Origin: Auriscalpium vulgare
Lineage: Eukaryota; Basidiomycota; Agaricomycetes; Russulales; Auriscalpiaceae
Direction of reading: 5' to 3'
Length of the DNA: 64,000 nt
Assembly (NCBI GenBank): GCA_019915015.1
Contig: JAHBBC010000032.1
Coordinates: 1 to 64,000, forward strand
In this document: piece by piece, positions 36,312 to 47,952 of the stretch
Numbering within the stretch: the first letter of the stretch is position 1
Layout of the letters: each line of letters opens with the position of its first letter
Program-made: the position numbers and the translations under genes
The notes under the pieces: model-generated
The model's database searches: none
The model's input: the letters and a program-made list of their open reading frames with translations, nothing else
Told to the model about the DNA's origin: nothing

Positions 36312-37654
36312 TTATAACAGGTGCGCAGGCCAACGCAGCCCTGCGCTCTCCACTACCTCAACCTCAGGCTCTCCCAGCTGCTCGCTCACGGCCTCCCACA
36401 TCCGTAGCCACATCTTCGCCTCGGCGTGCATGAGCGGCAGCGCAACGGCCAGGTCGCGCAGCTTCGCCTCGATGAGCTCCCGCCTGCGGCGCGACATGTG
36501 CGCGGGCTCGATCGGCGCAGCGCCGCCCGCCGACTTGGCACCTCCAGCACCTGGCACCCGCCGTCCTGTCGTCTTCTCGGCGCTCACGGAAGGGGAGGAA
36601 GGGGAGAGTCTGTCCGATCTCGGCGAAGGGGATCGCCGCCGTGGCGAGGTTACACCGGGTGCCAGCGAAGTTGCACCTGATGATACAGCGGCACTCAATG
36701 GCGCGGGCCGTGCCAATGCACCGCTGCGGCCGCGAGTTGGAATGGTCGGCATGGTGGGACCCGCACCTTCACTCGGTGCAAAGCGCTCGCCCTGAGCGCA
36801 GAGGCAGTCAGCGCCGAACGATACGGGCCGACACTGACGGCGTACCGAGGAGGATTCAACGCTTCGCGCGCGCTCGGCACGGACTGGTATCGCGGAGTGT
36901 TTTTGAGGTAGACGTTTGACTACCTTTTGATGACCTGGAAGCGACGTGTCGGCCGATGTTGAGGGGGGCGCGAACGCCTTGGCTTTCTTCACTGTAGCCG
37001 CCGGCACCTCAATGATTGCGGACTTGCGTTTGACTCGCAACGGTCTATGCGGTGGACTTATTCTGATGGATGGAATGCTCTGGGGTTGTTCCCTGGCCTT
37101 GCCTTTGGATCGCGATGCTGCTGTCTCAGACCCGGTGACCCGGGATACGCGCTAAACCCTAGGTGTCAGAGGCGCAATGAATTGCCTGGAAAAAGCGCGG
37201 CAGAGGCATACCTTCGCATGCAACTTCAAGGTCCCGTGCGCCGCATGCTAGCAACGTCACTGAGCCAGACTGGGGCAGTTCAAAGAACTGGAAAACGCAC
37301 CGTTTGCTGCACACCTCGCACGCTCTTCATGGCAATGTTGGCCACCGTCTGAGGGCACGTTAGTGGCAGCCACGTTGCAGAAGCAATGGCCGCACGTACC
37401 GACCTCGTTGTCCTGACGCTGAAGCTCCACTTCGCCCCCCAATGATCAATCACGAACCTCTCCGCCTCCAGCATCTCTTTCGTCAAGTCGGGGCTGCATG
37501 CACGACCCCGTAGAGCGCGCTCCAGATCATCCTGACCGCGGTGCTGAGTCTGAGTGGATGCAAGTGGAAGACAAGCGCTCACCTTGGCCTCGCGCCACCC
37601 GCGATCAATCCATGCTAGGGCACGTGCCAGGTCGGCTTGAGATACTTCGACCAT
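36312..37654 (-). CDS. Unknown, probably nuclear protein with a Cys cluster
   Basis: A multi-exon gene whose splicing I can only partly resolve. The first exon starts at 37643 with MVEVSQADLARALAWIDRGW and ends at AK before a GTGAGC intron. The next continues DDLERALRGRACSPDLTKEM. In one frame, a middle segment near 37300 reads RACEVCSKRCVFQ, a possible Cys-cluster motif. The last exon (from about 37153) holds SETAASRSKGKAREQPQS, a basic Ser/Pro/Arg-rich region, and a helical end MSRRRRELIEAKLRDLAVAL followed by EAKMWLRMWEAVSEQLGEPE. The overall layout (coil, Cys cluster, basic linker, C-terminal helix) resembles fast-evolving agaricomycete genes often found in repeat-rich DNA. No family is named, and it could be degenerate. 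Confidence 0.38.
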
Positions 37655-38592
37655 GCAGCTGGACGCCTAGTCAATGAGGAGGCCTCAGAGCAGAGTCGCA
37701 CGATGTGACGGGATGGCAGGCCGGGGAAGCTGCTCGTAATAAATTTGCTAGACTATTTGGAGGACGTGCGCGTCGCCCCTGCATCGGCATCTGCCGCTTG
37801 CCTTCAATGCCGAGCTCGAGCTTCGCGACGCGGAGCAGTCACCAACTTGTCACCAACCGCCAGCCTCACCTTGGACCCGTAACTTCAGAGGATCTCATTC
37901 AGACGGGAGGGAGATTCTGCGCCTCATACTCATTGCCCTTCCATCGGAATGAAGAGCCGCTCGCGAAGCTCTCCTCGACACCGCCTATTCTGGAAACGAA
38001 CTGTATCCACATTTGTTCTCAGACACACCAAATTGTCCGATGGTTGTCACCTTCGAGTCGACCATCGTGCTTTCAGCGCATCATATTCTATTCTAGAGCT
38101 GGAGGGGATCAGTACAACGAACAATATGAACGTCTCGAAGAAACATCCCACTGCACTTCCCATGTGCAAATGCAATGAGTGAAGTTCACTAGCACTCGTC
38201 TACGGGCTGATCTGGTGCGCGGTAGTTTGTCTCCGCCATCGCAGCCTCCCATGAGTATGAACCCCTGGCAACGTTGCTCAGGCCGGCTCGCCGTGGGTCA
38301 TGGAGATATGGAGGCTCCGCACAGACGCCGTGTTCGTTGGCCGCCTCGTAGTCGACCATGGCCTATACAAGTCGGCTTTCCACTGTGTTTAGGGGCTTAA
38401 CTGTGGTCATTGGGTGCTTTCAGAAGAAAAGAACTGTGTGAAGACGAGAAGGAGCACTCAGAAATCTAAGCGGCCGCGTGCCCTAACCCCTGACTAAAGG
38501 CGCCATCTCTCACTCACAGAAGATAAAGACTCGCAGCTGCGAGCCCTTCCCTTTTCCTTCCCCAACGGCACTCGCTTTGTGCCTCCTCTGCC
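37655..38592. other. Intergenic region
   Basis: About 0.9 kb between two divergent genes. The open frame 37705-38178 (plus) has no recognised motif. Nothing else supported. Confidence 0.4.
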
Positions 38593-39284
38593 ATGGGTAT
38601 CTTCTACGCGTTCGCAAAAGAGGTGAGCAGCGCACCACAATCTACATGCTCGAGATATTGTAACACATCGTCTCAGAACACGGCCGGCAGTCTGAACAGC
38701 CGTGGCCCCAACCACTATCTCGTCGCCTTCGCGAGTCGCAGCGTCGCCGACGAGTGGTGGCGCGCCGTCCAGTTGAATCCAGAGCTGGCCGATATGAAGC
38801 GCCGGGTCAACCCGCAGTACTACACCGGCGTCCGCGTCTCCTCAGCGCTGTCCCATGGGCCCCTTGACGTTCTAGACTGCATGATTGTGCACCACCTGAA
38901 CGATCATAGACCCGATAGGCTCCTCAGCTTGCCGGTCATTCCTGCGCAAGACTTTACAGAGCCAATCAGCGGAAATCTGTCCGTGATCGTACCTTTTTCC
39001 ACTGCGCCTTCCATTGTCATCGATTGGCCAGGTTCACCATTCGCTTGAAGGCTGATCCTGGTCTGTTCTGGTTACTATCGAACACCTATGAGATCAAGCC
39101 GTCGCGGGACAATCGCAGTCTGTTCCGCGTGTCTGTCTCGAACGCAGATGCGGCGAGCAACTTGGTTATGATCGATTCGGACGAGATCACGATCACCAGC
39201 CACAACTGTGCCGACAAAAAGTTCCTCTACCAATTAATGGGTAACGGACTGCGGTTCACGAACAACTTGCACATCGAACATTAG
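38593..39284 (+). CDS. Unknown 194-aa protein
   Basis: Exons 38593-38622, 38677-38978 and 39032-39284 join in frame (introns 54 and 53 nt). The protein begins MGIFYAFAKENTAGSLNSRG, then NHYLVAFASRSVADEWWRAV, SALSHGPLDVLDCMIVHHLN, FTIRLKADPGLFWLLSNTYE and ends NGLRFTNNLHIEH. It has no signal peptide or membrane segment. The alternating hydrophobic pattern suggests a globular beta-rich protein. I believe it belongs to an uncharacterised basidiomycete family but cannot name one. The second intron donor (GTCCGT) is the only one that keeps frame. Confidence 0.6.
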
Positions 39285-39669
39285 TGTGACATTTGGATCC
39301 TTCAAAAAGAGCTTCAAGCTCTTGGGTTCAATGGTTCTCGGTCTCCGTAATCCTACAATCTCATGGACGGAGGATGGGAGTGGCGAAGAATGGGAGCTGG
39401 TCTGACGTTCATATTACGCATACGTCCAACTTCACTGTAACGACTAAATGATGTTCGGGTTCCGTCAAAGTTCCCTGCCACCAATCCCAACCCAACTGAT
39501 CGCGAGTATCATGAGCGAGTCTATTTTTTGACTGACACACATCCCGTGCTCTCACCGGGCCATGATTTTTGGGTACGCTCGAGTACACTGACATCCTGAT
39601 TCAGTAACTGCCTTTAATATCCCCTTCCCTCAAACAGACCAGCCCCAAGGGCTCGCACCGTCGACGCTG
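39285..39669. other. Convergent intergenic region
   Basis: Lies between the 3' ends of the 194-aa gene and the small secreted protein gene. Nothing coding seen. Confidence 0.5.
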
Positions 39670-40147
39670 TCACACGTGCGGAAGCCCCGGCGCCTTGTTC
39701 GCCTTTGTTTTCACCATCTTTATCTTCTTGCCTTTGGCCTTGGAAGCCGACACGGAGTTCGCGGGCGGCCCGGCAGGCGGAACAAGGCCTCCAAAAAAGT
39801 TTTCTATGGGCGAGCGCGCAAAAATACCGTCGGCTGCAGGTAGTTGCTTCACTATCGTAGGGAGCCTGGGCAGCTGTGATCAGATTTTCGCGGCGGGATA
39901 AAGTGAATATTAGGCGGACATACTTGACACTGTTGCCAGAGTGAGCGTTCGGCCACGGAGACTGCGGAGCAGAGGGCTCAGGGATATGCCCCGTCATCGC
40001 ACTTCAAGTGTGTTGACGTCAGCGTGAACTGCCTGGTAACGTGTACATGGGTACTTACTGTTTGTGGGACGGTCTGAATGATACGGGCGCGGCAAGCGCA
40101 ATGGAGGCGAGGGCGGCGGCGGGAAAGAAGAAAGGCGACACGTGCAT
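39670..40147 (-). CDS. Small secreted protein with Lys-rich tail
   Basis: Exons 40147-40059, 40001-39924 and 39865-39670 (introns 57 and 58 nt, GTAAGT and GTATGT donors) join into a 120-aa protein. The N-terminus MHVSPFFFPAAALASIALAA is a credible signal peptide, with cleavage probably just after. The mature part is short and has no Cys: HIPEPSAPQSPWPNAHSGNS, LPTIVKQLPAADGIFARSPI, ENFFGGLVPPAGPP, and then a strongly basic end (KAKGKKIKMVKTKANKAPG). No family is recognised. Size, signal peptide and basic tail fit a small secreted protein as found in many basidiomycetes; binding of a polyanion such as DNA, pectin or a membrane is possible but only inferred. Confidence 0.58.
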
Positions 40148-41228
40148 GTTGGAAATAGAGGGAGAAGAGACGGTCAACCAGGACCAGAAGTCGTAGAATA
40201 AGAGTAGGGGCACTGGGCTGGGAGAAAAGACATCCTCGCGTGCATGTACTTATAGCCAACGGAATCAGGGCAAATCTTACCTAGCAAGTAGCATATAAAT
40301 TTGACACAGGGTCCGTAGCAACTGCTTTCGGACAAGATAAACCAGAGTCAACTGCATAACTCCAGCGTGTATCTCCTAGGAAACCTGCGTAGCAGCCTAG
40401 CCGCGGTTCAGATGAATACGAGAGAGTCGTGTCCATAACAGACAGGGATCATGGTGGCGGCACAAGAATAGAACCATATCGTCCTGTTGAAACGCGCGGG
40501 GATCGGACGGGCGAAACGCGCGTAAATCGGATGGTCAGAGCTAAGGCTGCAAAGCCTCCTTGCGACCGGCTAAAGCGCACAAGTAAAAGCGGGATAAAGT
40601 TCAACCCATTCAGTGAAGGCATGGCGCCAACAGGAGTGGCGTGGATCACAAGTTAGCTCTTCTGGAAACCTTACCAGAGCGCCACGAGAGCGGGGGCAAG
40701 ATGGAGGCTTGGGGACCTGTGCGTGTCTGTGATGATGTCCTAAGATAAATCTCAACCGTACCCGGCACCAGGAACAAACACCTTCTTCCGAATCCCAAAG
40801 CCCGAGCGCGCCCAGGTCATCTTCCAAGTCGTACGCGTCAGATGAAACCCGTCAATCGTCCGCCACAGGTTGATGTCGACAAAGATGCTTAATTCCTAGA
40901 GCGACCTGTCTCCGTAAAGATGTACTGTCACGCTCTCTAGACAACCTGTCGCATGAGCATGAAAGCCCGGGGTGGTTTACAAAGGGAAATATACGGCGTA
41001 CGCACAGCCTCCGATGGCGAGGCCCATCGCAACGTTCAACCCTAGCCACGCCTTCGTCTTTGCCATCCAGTATGCCAAAAGTCATCCTCCCGCGGACCAA
41101 CAATGGCGATGCGCGAAGGCGCCCTTGCAGCTGGCACGACTTGGAAGTTGGTACGGATGTTCGACGAGGCCACGAGCGCGAGGACGGTCGGCAGTAAGCA
41201 GGAAAGCTGACCGCACCTCTGCGATTGT
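40148..41228. other. Intergenic region left of FunK1 copy 2
   Basis: No well-supported gene. On minus, a short frame from 41275 begins MCRHSSHTGIPL and another stretch near 41060-40975 reads AKTKAWLGLNVAMGLAIGGC, a possible membrane helix. I could not join them into a convincing gene. Confidence 0.35.
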
Positions 41229-41640
41229 ATCTCAAAGCGCAGGGGGATGCCTGTGTGCGACGAGTGCCGGCACATCTCTGTTCACTTCAAATGAGGGGTG
41301 GGGCAGTTACGGATGCTGGGAACACAGAAGACCATCGATAGCAGGATACGCATGCGAGAGAACCAGTGGCCCAGAGGATGTCAGTGGCTTCGGCAGATGG
41401 TGGTCGCTGCAAAGAGTCGGAGCGTGAGAACCTCGCAGTCGAAAAACCCGGGATCAAGTCCCGGTCGCACGAACTGGACCGTACGTCCTTACCTCATCAA
41501 CAAGGGTAACAGAGAGTGTTAGCGAGTACAAAGTACTGTTGCTTGCAGTCGCGGCATGTTCAAGTACCAAAACGCGTAAAAGACCGTATATATATGTACG
41601 TACACAACCATTCGGCCGTATTATCTTAGCCTATCCAGTC
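41229..41640 (-). repeat. Inverted copy of the FunK1 copy 1 downstream flank, with internal gap
   Basis: Positions 41424-41640 match 19713-19930 in reverse complement, and 41229-41423 match about 21279-21477. The two blocks are adjacent here but 1.35 kb apart at copy 1, where the DUF6699 gene lies between them. Confidence 0.75.
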
Positions 41641-44539
41641 TCAGGGTTTGGAACGCGAGCCCAATATCTCCGCATGCCTATGCGACCCAGGAGTGGGCGG
41701 TATCTCCCGGGCCCGCATTATCTTGCGCGAGGGTCCCCTGTCCGCGTCCTCTCCTGCCTGGGACAGGTCCTCATCGCCCTCGGGCCTCCGCTTGTTCTGT
41801 GCAATCGGGATCAGTCCCTGCGCGCTCGGCGAGTCCCACGTCGCCTTGACCTTCATGCGCCACTTCTCCACCTCCCTTTCCATCTCCTCGTACTCCGGCT
41901 TTCCGTGGTGCCAGTTCTGCGTTTTTGTGTTGTACGCCACCCGCAGCAGGATGGCCTTAATGGCATCGTGTACGTCGTCGAAGGCGCGTCGCGCATAGGC
42001 TTCGCGCAGGACTTGGTAGATCGCATTCACCACTTTCGTTAGGATCTGCGAGAAGTAAGGGGTAAAGTTGTTGACTATTCGTTGCTGGAAGGCGTCCGGG
42101 TCGTTCATCAATATGTACTTCTGGCCGGCAATGTGTTCTGGATTGGGATGCTCGAATGCGTCGTGCATGAACTTGCGGACAGCGGCATTGTTGCCCGACG
42201 TGCTCCAGGTGGTCCGTGTCCTCCCTGGGCCTTCGCGGGAAAGACCGATGAAGCACAGCACCCAGAAGAACGACTCCAAATCATGGATTGATGTATGGAG
42301 AATGGGCTTGGGTTTGGAAGATGGGTCGGCGCCTTCATCGCTGGACGGCGGGAATAGGTCTGGATCGTCGGTAATTTCGTACTCCTCGTAAGGCGCTTCG
42401 TCGCCGCCCGCCGCCGTAGTGGCAATGGTGGTAGGCGCGGACAGACTGATCGGTATCGGTAAATCCGTCGAGCCGCCGCTGATGTGGTAAGAATTCGATG
42501 TGATCACCTCGTAGCTCATGAATGCCAACGTGCCCTGTGAGCGACGGTATTAATGATAGTCGACGAGTCGAGAAGAAGCTGACACGCACCACACTGCGGA
42601 CATCATCAGTCAGATGCACGTAGTCTTTCCATGCGATTGCGTGATCCAGATCGATGAGTATGCCAAAATGGGGGGACGGGCGATCAGTAAGGAGGATATT
42701 GCCGTGACTGATGTCTCGATGCAGGATGCCTTGATTGTATAGCCATTGGTGCCCTTCGTGCCATTATAAATTTGAGTTCAAGGAAGACGCGTGGCATATA
42801 CTCACCTCCAATAGCATCGCTAATGCCAATCAAGAGTTCAGCGATACTTTTAAATCTGAGGAGCGGCCAGCCGGTGCTCTTAACCACCAGGCGCGAGTGG
42901 ACGAGATTGCGGGGAGGGAATGTCCTCTCTTCGAACTCGAAGTGGTCTTGCTCCCAAGGGAAGGCTACGCCTGAAGTCCCGCTGACAGGGAAAACGGCGC
43001 TGTCGACTTCGGAAACGTTGCTTGAAGCAGCGATAGTTTGGGCGCGCTTCAGCTGGGCCAACTCCAGCAAGACCGGGTTGCCTTGTGGCTTGACGCCTGT
43101 CCTGATGAGGAAAAGCGTGTTGTCTTCATGCGTGTTGATGCGCACTGTGCCATGCGAGTAGTAGGAGGCGACGCCCCTGCGACCCGTCTTAGTCTTATTC
43201 AGCTCTGCCCTGCGGTACAATTCTCCCTCGACTCCACGGCGCGCGTCCCGCCATGTGTCCTTAATGACAAAAACCTGTCGGAACAATATGTGAGCATTCA
43301 TCGCAGCAGATTTTGAGAGCCCTGAGAACTTACGCTACGATCCTTCTCTGGAAGCTTCATTTCGTCCCAACGCCACGCCCTCCAGACTCGCGTTGCCCGT
43401 CCGCGAATGACTTCCCCTCGGGCAAGGCTCAGCACCTGGTACAAGACGAACCGTTCTTGATCCTGTCCCTCCGGCCACGCCACACCGTCCTCCCGCAGAG
43501 GCTTGTCCATGTCAACGACCCAGAGCGTTTGATATGCGTCAGTGGGGCTCAGGCTGCGGTCGACCATATACGATGGCAAGGGCTGCAAAGGATTGCCATC
43601 CTCGTCTTCCTGATACAAGAGCATCGTCGGGTCCCATCCAAGGTCAGACGAACTCTTCACGAGTAGGCCCACGATGACGCGGATGAATGCCTTCGGGTCC
43701 TGGAGAATAGATCAGCATCATGCCACAGCGCGCTGTCGATCAGGACTCACATCGTGCGCGTCGACAGACTTCGAGGCCAGGCTGCCTGACCAATCGACAT
43801 GCCACACAGTCAGAGACCGTTTGGCGAAGACCAGGCCGTACATGAAACGACGATCGGGTTGCTCGCGGAAAGCCTGCCGAACGTAGCGGAGCAGCTGGAT
43901 CGTCGCGAGCTTGGGTGATTTCGCCTGCTTGACTTCCAGAGGGACATGCACGCTCCGCCACCAAACGCGGCCAGTTCCCGTCTTCTTGATTGTCCCGACG
44001 ATGTCTGGACGCATGTCAGACATGAGCATGGCGTCCGACGTGGGGGCAGTGGAGTGTTCGTCGCGCCAGATGATGTCGAGCTTGTTGGCGGACGCGTCGG
44101 TGCAGAACTTTCGGACGCCTTCATCAACGTTGTTGTTGGCATGAACCCTGGCAGATCGGCGGGTAGGGAGAGGTTTGGCGAGTTCTTTGAGCATCTTGTG
44201 ACACTGCGTCGTGATTGCGTTGAGAACGTTGGTCAGTGGCTCGTAGAGCACCTTCTCGTCCCGAGGGCGCAGTGGGAGACCAGTCCACTGAGCATTAGTG
44301 GTGTCTGTTGCCGCACTGTACTTGTTTGCCTGGACGAGCGCGTTGTAGACAGCGTCAACGAAGGAGGCAGGCACGATGTCGTCGCCGAACAAAGTTTCGA
44401 GTAGATCGGGTGTGTTGATGAATGCGCTGTGGCGGAGCTCGTACTTGACTGCCTTCTCAACATCTGCAGCGAGGGTGCCGATGCTGTGAGTGAGAGCAAA
44501 TGAGTGGAGGGCGAGAGGAGTGTTTTTGGTATCCGGCAT
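41641..44539 (-). CDS. FunK1-type protein kinase, copy 2
   Basis: Five exons on minus (44539-43751, 43699-43334, 43274-42806, 42753-42590, 42534-41641) encode 893 aa, with intron positions identical to copy 1. VFVIKDTW, LHRDISHGNIL and LIDLDHA are intact, so kinase activity is plausible. Exons 3-4 are closest to copy 1 (NKTKTGRRGVASYYSHGT), while exon 1 and the last ~70 residues (GLIPIAQNKRRPEGDEDLSQ) match copy 3. The region between GTLAFMSYEV and the FFWVLCFIGL motif is variable. It is transcribed head-to-head with the unknown gene starting at 45395, so they may share promoter sequence. The substrate is unknown. Confidence 0.85.
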
Positions 44540-46284
44540 ACTGTTCGAGGGAAGGGTTTTGCATGATTTAACACAGATTTAATTTTATAGTTCTGAGGGT
44601 GTGGTCGTGTTTAATGGGCGAGTCAGAGGGGAACAATGGAAAAATAATGTTGAACTGGGTGAGTGTGGTCGCTGTCCAAGCTGCTTATCGCAAGGAACAA
44701 AGCTGGCACGTGGTCGTGTAAGCGCCCGGCGCGGAGCGGGCCGACGCAGGAGGACCTTTCAATGCCGCCAGCTTGCCTTCAGCTCTCACGAAACAGCCAT
44801 CAACCCCATCTTCTGCTCTCCCCCCTGTACATCTGCAGGGAGCTCGACACGCATGAAAATATGACGATGAGAAATTATTAGCAAAACATGATCGTCCTTC
44901 AATCGGGGGCCCAGCCCCACAGGCTCTCTGGCGGCGATTCTGAGGTCGTCCACTGCCGCCCTCGACGATGGTATACTGATACAGCGGGACACCTCGAGGT
45001 CTGAAAGCTCAAGATACGCAACCATCACTGAGATCGTGCAAGACCAGTCGTCCGCGCTGTTGTTACTTTCACACGCCGTCGACGAGCAATCGCCGAAAGG
45101 AACGTCTCCATGGTACGATGTCGCTCAGCTATGACATAGATATGTTACTAATTCAACGTCTCCCAAGATAGATCTAGGTATATGAGACCAAACATATTGA
45201 AATTACATTGCGAGGGCTTCCAGTGGTATTGCATACTAGTGATACTCAGTGCCCTAGTACGAAACAACATACCTTTTGCGCCACACTGAACCGGACGCGG
45301 CACCCTGCGTGGTGTATAACGGTCGGGACTCTCCAGGTCTGTTGTTGATTCTCCCCATATAGTGCCTGACCCCTCAGTTCCGTGCCTATCTCTGATGGTC
45401 TACTCGATTCTCGATGCCTATCGCCATCTACCGCGCAAGAAGAAGGCGCCACAGCAGCCTAAGAAGCTAAAGAAGCAAAAGAAGTCTGCGCGCCTTACCC
45501 TGGGACCTTATGCTGGGTGTTACCAAGGCGGTGAGATGCGAGGAATTGTCGATAAGTTTAATAGGTGACTCCGCCGCCCTGCGCTCGTCTGTCGTCCTGA
45601 CTGATCTGTGCGATAGGAGTTCCGGTCTGCGTTTCTACTACGAGCCTGTAATCTTCAGCAATGTAGACGAACACATCGTCTACCCATACAACGAAAACGA
45701 GGTACGCTCTCAGAGCGCAGGTTCTCACCCTGCTGATCCTGACAATTTAGTGTGGACCGCGGCCGAGCATCAACAGCCGTCTTGGAGGATGCAGATGCAC
45801 GCCCAATTCCAGTCGGCTTCCATTTGCTCCCTCTTCTACGCCATGGCGGACGCCACTGTAACCTCTCTTGTATTCTCCATCACGGACGAGTGCTCCCCTC
45901 CTCCAGCTCCGCGCTATCGTGCTGCTCCGTACCAGGGAGCGTCGGGAGACCCACAGCCTGAGCAGGCGGTAGTACTACCGCGGGAGCAGCGTTGTGCTTC
46001 TGCTTGAATTCAACGCAACTCAGGACACTGAACCCAGGCTGCCGATCTCGCTTCCCGCTGGAGTTGATGCCGCGCTTCTCAAGTGCGTGGACGATATTGA
46101 GAGCGCGTTCCGCTCAATAGTGCCGGGGCTCGCTTTGCTCCGACTTCGCCGTGTGGACTGATCGCGTCGCTGTTCGTTGCTTTGGCTCTCTGTCTGTGAA
46201 GCGCGCGGCTCGGTCGTATGGACAACTGGGGCCCTTTTGTCACTCGCTGGTGAGGTTCTGGGCTTCACGGATCCATTTTGACTC
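43334..46284. repeat. Segmental duplication unit, left copy
   Basis: This stretch is repeated in the same orientation at 49672-52734. Near-identity covers FunK1 exons 1-2 and upstream sequence (to about 45050) and again 45395-46284; a block around 45060-45360 is diverged, with an indel. The match stops within GGATCCATTTTGACTC, where the right copy continues with unrelated sequence. Confidence 0.8.
44581..44589 (-). promoter_or_regulatory. TATA box of FunK1 copy 2
   Basis: TATAAAATT on minus, about 45 bp upstream of the ATG at 44539; the same sequence and spacing occur at copy 3. Confidence 0.5.
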
Positions 46285-47330
46285 CTCCACCGACCCAGAT
46301 ACCGGCGCTGTCGCAGCTCCCAACGCGAGCACCCCGGCCGCTGCTGGTATACGCGTCAGCACCGTACACATCCCAACCACCGTCACCGATGCACCTAGCA
46401 CCCTCGCTGCACCGATCCCGAGCATTGCTGCGCCGATCCCGGCCAACGCTGCACCCATGCCCACCATCACTCTCTCGCCCGTCTCTACCATCACGAACAA
46501 TCCCGACGGACCGGCCGCAGTTGATGTTGATATCGAGTTGCCGTCGCCTACCACGGCCGAACTCATGGTTGTTCCTCCCACCAGCACTACTAGCGATCGC
46601 CGGGACAGCACGCCAACTCAGCATGAGGTCATACCCATCCGGAAGCCATTGTACGTCGTCTCTGTCTCTACATCACACTTAAGACTAACCACATTGTTTC
46701 CCCGCATTTAGCGCGCCCATTATTCGCGCCTCCGCCCCCCAGCCCACTCGAGAGACCGCGCCAAAGTCTCCTTTAGCGACAGTCGGCACTCAGCCTGCCA
46801 ACGACAGCACCATCGCAACGCCGTCTTCAGCTACAGTAGGAGCTCCGAAGGCCGGTGACTCTGAGTTGGATACAGTCGGCGCTCCGGTCGGCGACAGCGC
46901 CATCCCGTCGCCGTTGGCTGCATCGGGACCGAGTATCACGCCAGACAAGCAAAGCAAGGCGTCTCGAGGGGGCACGGGTGTCATCAAAGCCGCCTCGAAG
47001 TACAAGAGTTCGAATGTGATCAGCACACAGTGAGCTCGTTGTCCTTGTTCTCGTCCGTGCACCAGGTTGATAGTATGAACTTGAATCACAGGAATCTATA
47101 CATGGGGAAGCTCATAGCAGAGGATCCGAATGTATCCTATGCCGACTACGAAGCCCGATATAAGGAGCTCACTCGAGAAGAAATTGAGGTACTGTGAACC
47201 AATGCTTCTTACTCATGATACTGGCTCACAGTCTGCTTGTTTTGTAGAGTCTCAAGGAAGAATGCAGAGAGCAGGTATGCGTCTTCTGGTTCTTGTGTAA
47301 TGTGCGCGACTCACGGCACGAAGGCGTAGT
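45395..47330 (+). CDS. Unknown protein, head-to-head with FunK1 copy 2
   Basis: A multi-exon gene, only partly resolved. From the ATG at 45395 it reads MVYSILDAYRHLPRKKKAPQ, a Lys-rich stretch, LGPYAGCYQGGEMRGIVDKF, then through an intron (GTGACT...CGATAG) to SSGLRFYYEPVIFSNVDEHI. One frame continues for about 110 codons. A later block reads YYRGSSVVLLLEFNATQD. From about 46320 an Ala/Pro/Thr-rich region follows (STVHIPTTVTDAPSTLAAPI), and a short charged end near 47080-47190, LYMGKLIAEDPNVSYADYEA, then RYKELTREEIE. No family is recognised. Basic and low-complexity segments suggest a nuclear or disordered protein. It is duplicated, in broken form, beside FunK1 copy 3. The end coordinate is approximate. 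Confidence 0.4.
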
Positions 47331-47952
47331 ATGCGGTGGCATCGGATCGGGAGAGTCAAGCACAAGTCTACATTTATTCTCGCATAGTCGACACCATCCT
47401 ATCATTTCAAACTTCCTTACAATACTGTATTCACTCGCACGCGCTGGCATCCGCTACTAGTAGTGTGGCTACATACCCAATCTAATACCTTTGGTTCAAG
47501 AGCCTCCTACCCGACTGTACCCGATGGCATTCGATACAATCAGCAGTCGGATAGCGTATAGCTGATGAGTGCCGTCGAATGAGATGGAATATGACCTGTA
47601 CTGACAAACCTGTTCGAACGGAAGCAACGGCAGTCGACGTTAGTGCAAAACAGTCGCGTGAGGTCGCGTGTCGTCGGAGAAATCCACGTCGCGCCGCGCG
47701 TCCTGCCATCACTCGCTGGGAGCCCACCCCAATCGAAGGCGTTTTCACTGGGGATCAAGTCCCGGTCGCACAAACTGGACCGTACGTCCTTAGCTCATCA
47801 ACAAGGGTAACAGGGAGTGTTAGCGAGGACAAAGTACTGTTGCTTGCAGTCACGGCATGTTCAAGTACCAACACGCGTAAAATGTCTACAAAACACCGTA
47901 TATATATGTACGTACACAACCAATCGGCCGTATTATCTTATCCTATCCGGTC
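47331..47952. other. Region between the unknown gene and FunK1 copy 3
   Basis: Positions from about 47745 to 47952 match the downstream flank of FunK1 copies 1 and 2. The rest shows no coding signal. Confidence 0.45.

Noticed and set aside
41440..41475. tRNA-like T-arm GGGATCAAGTCCC (also near 47752)
   Set aside because: No matching acceptor, D- or anticodon arms; the sequence is just part of the repeated FunK1 downstream flank.
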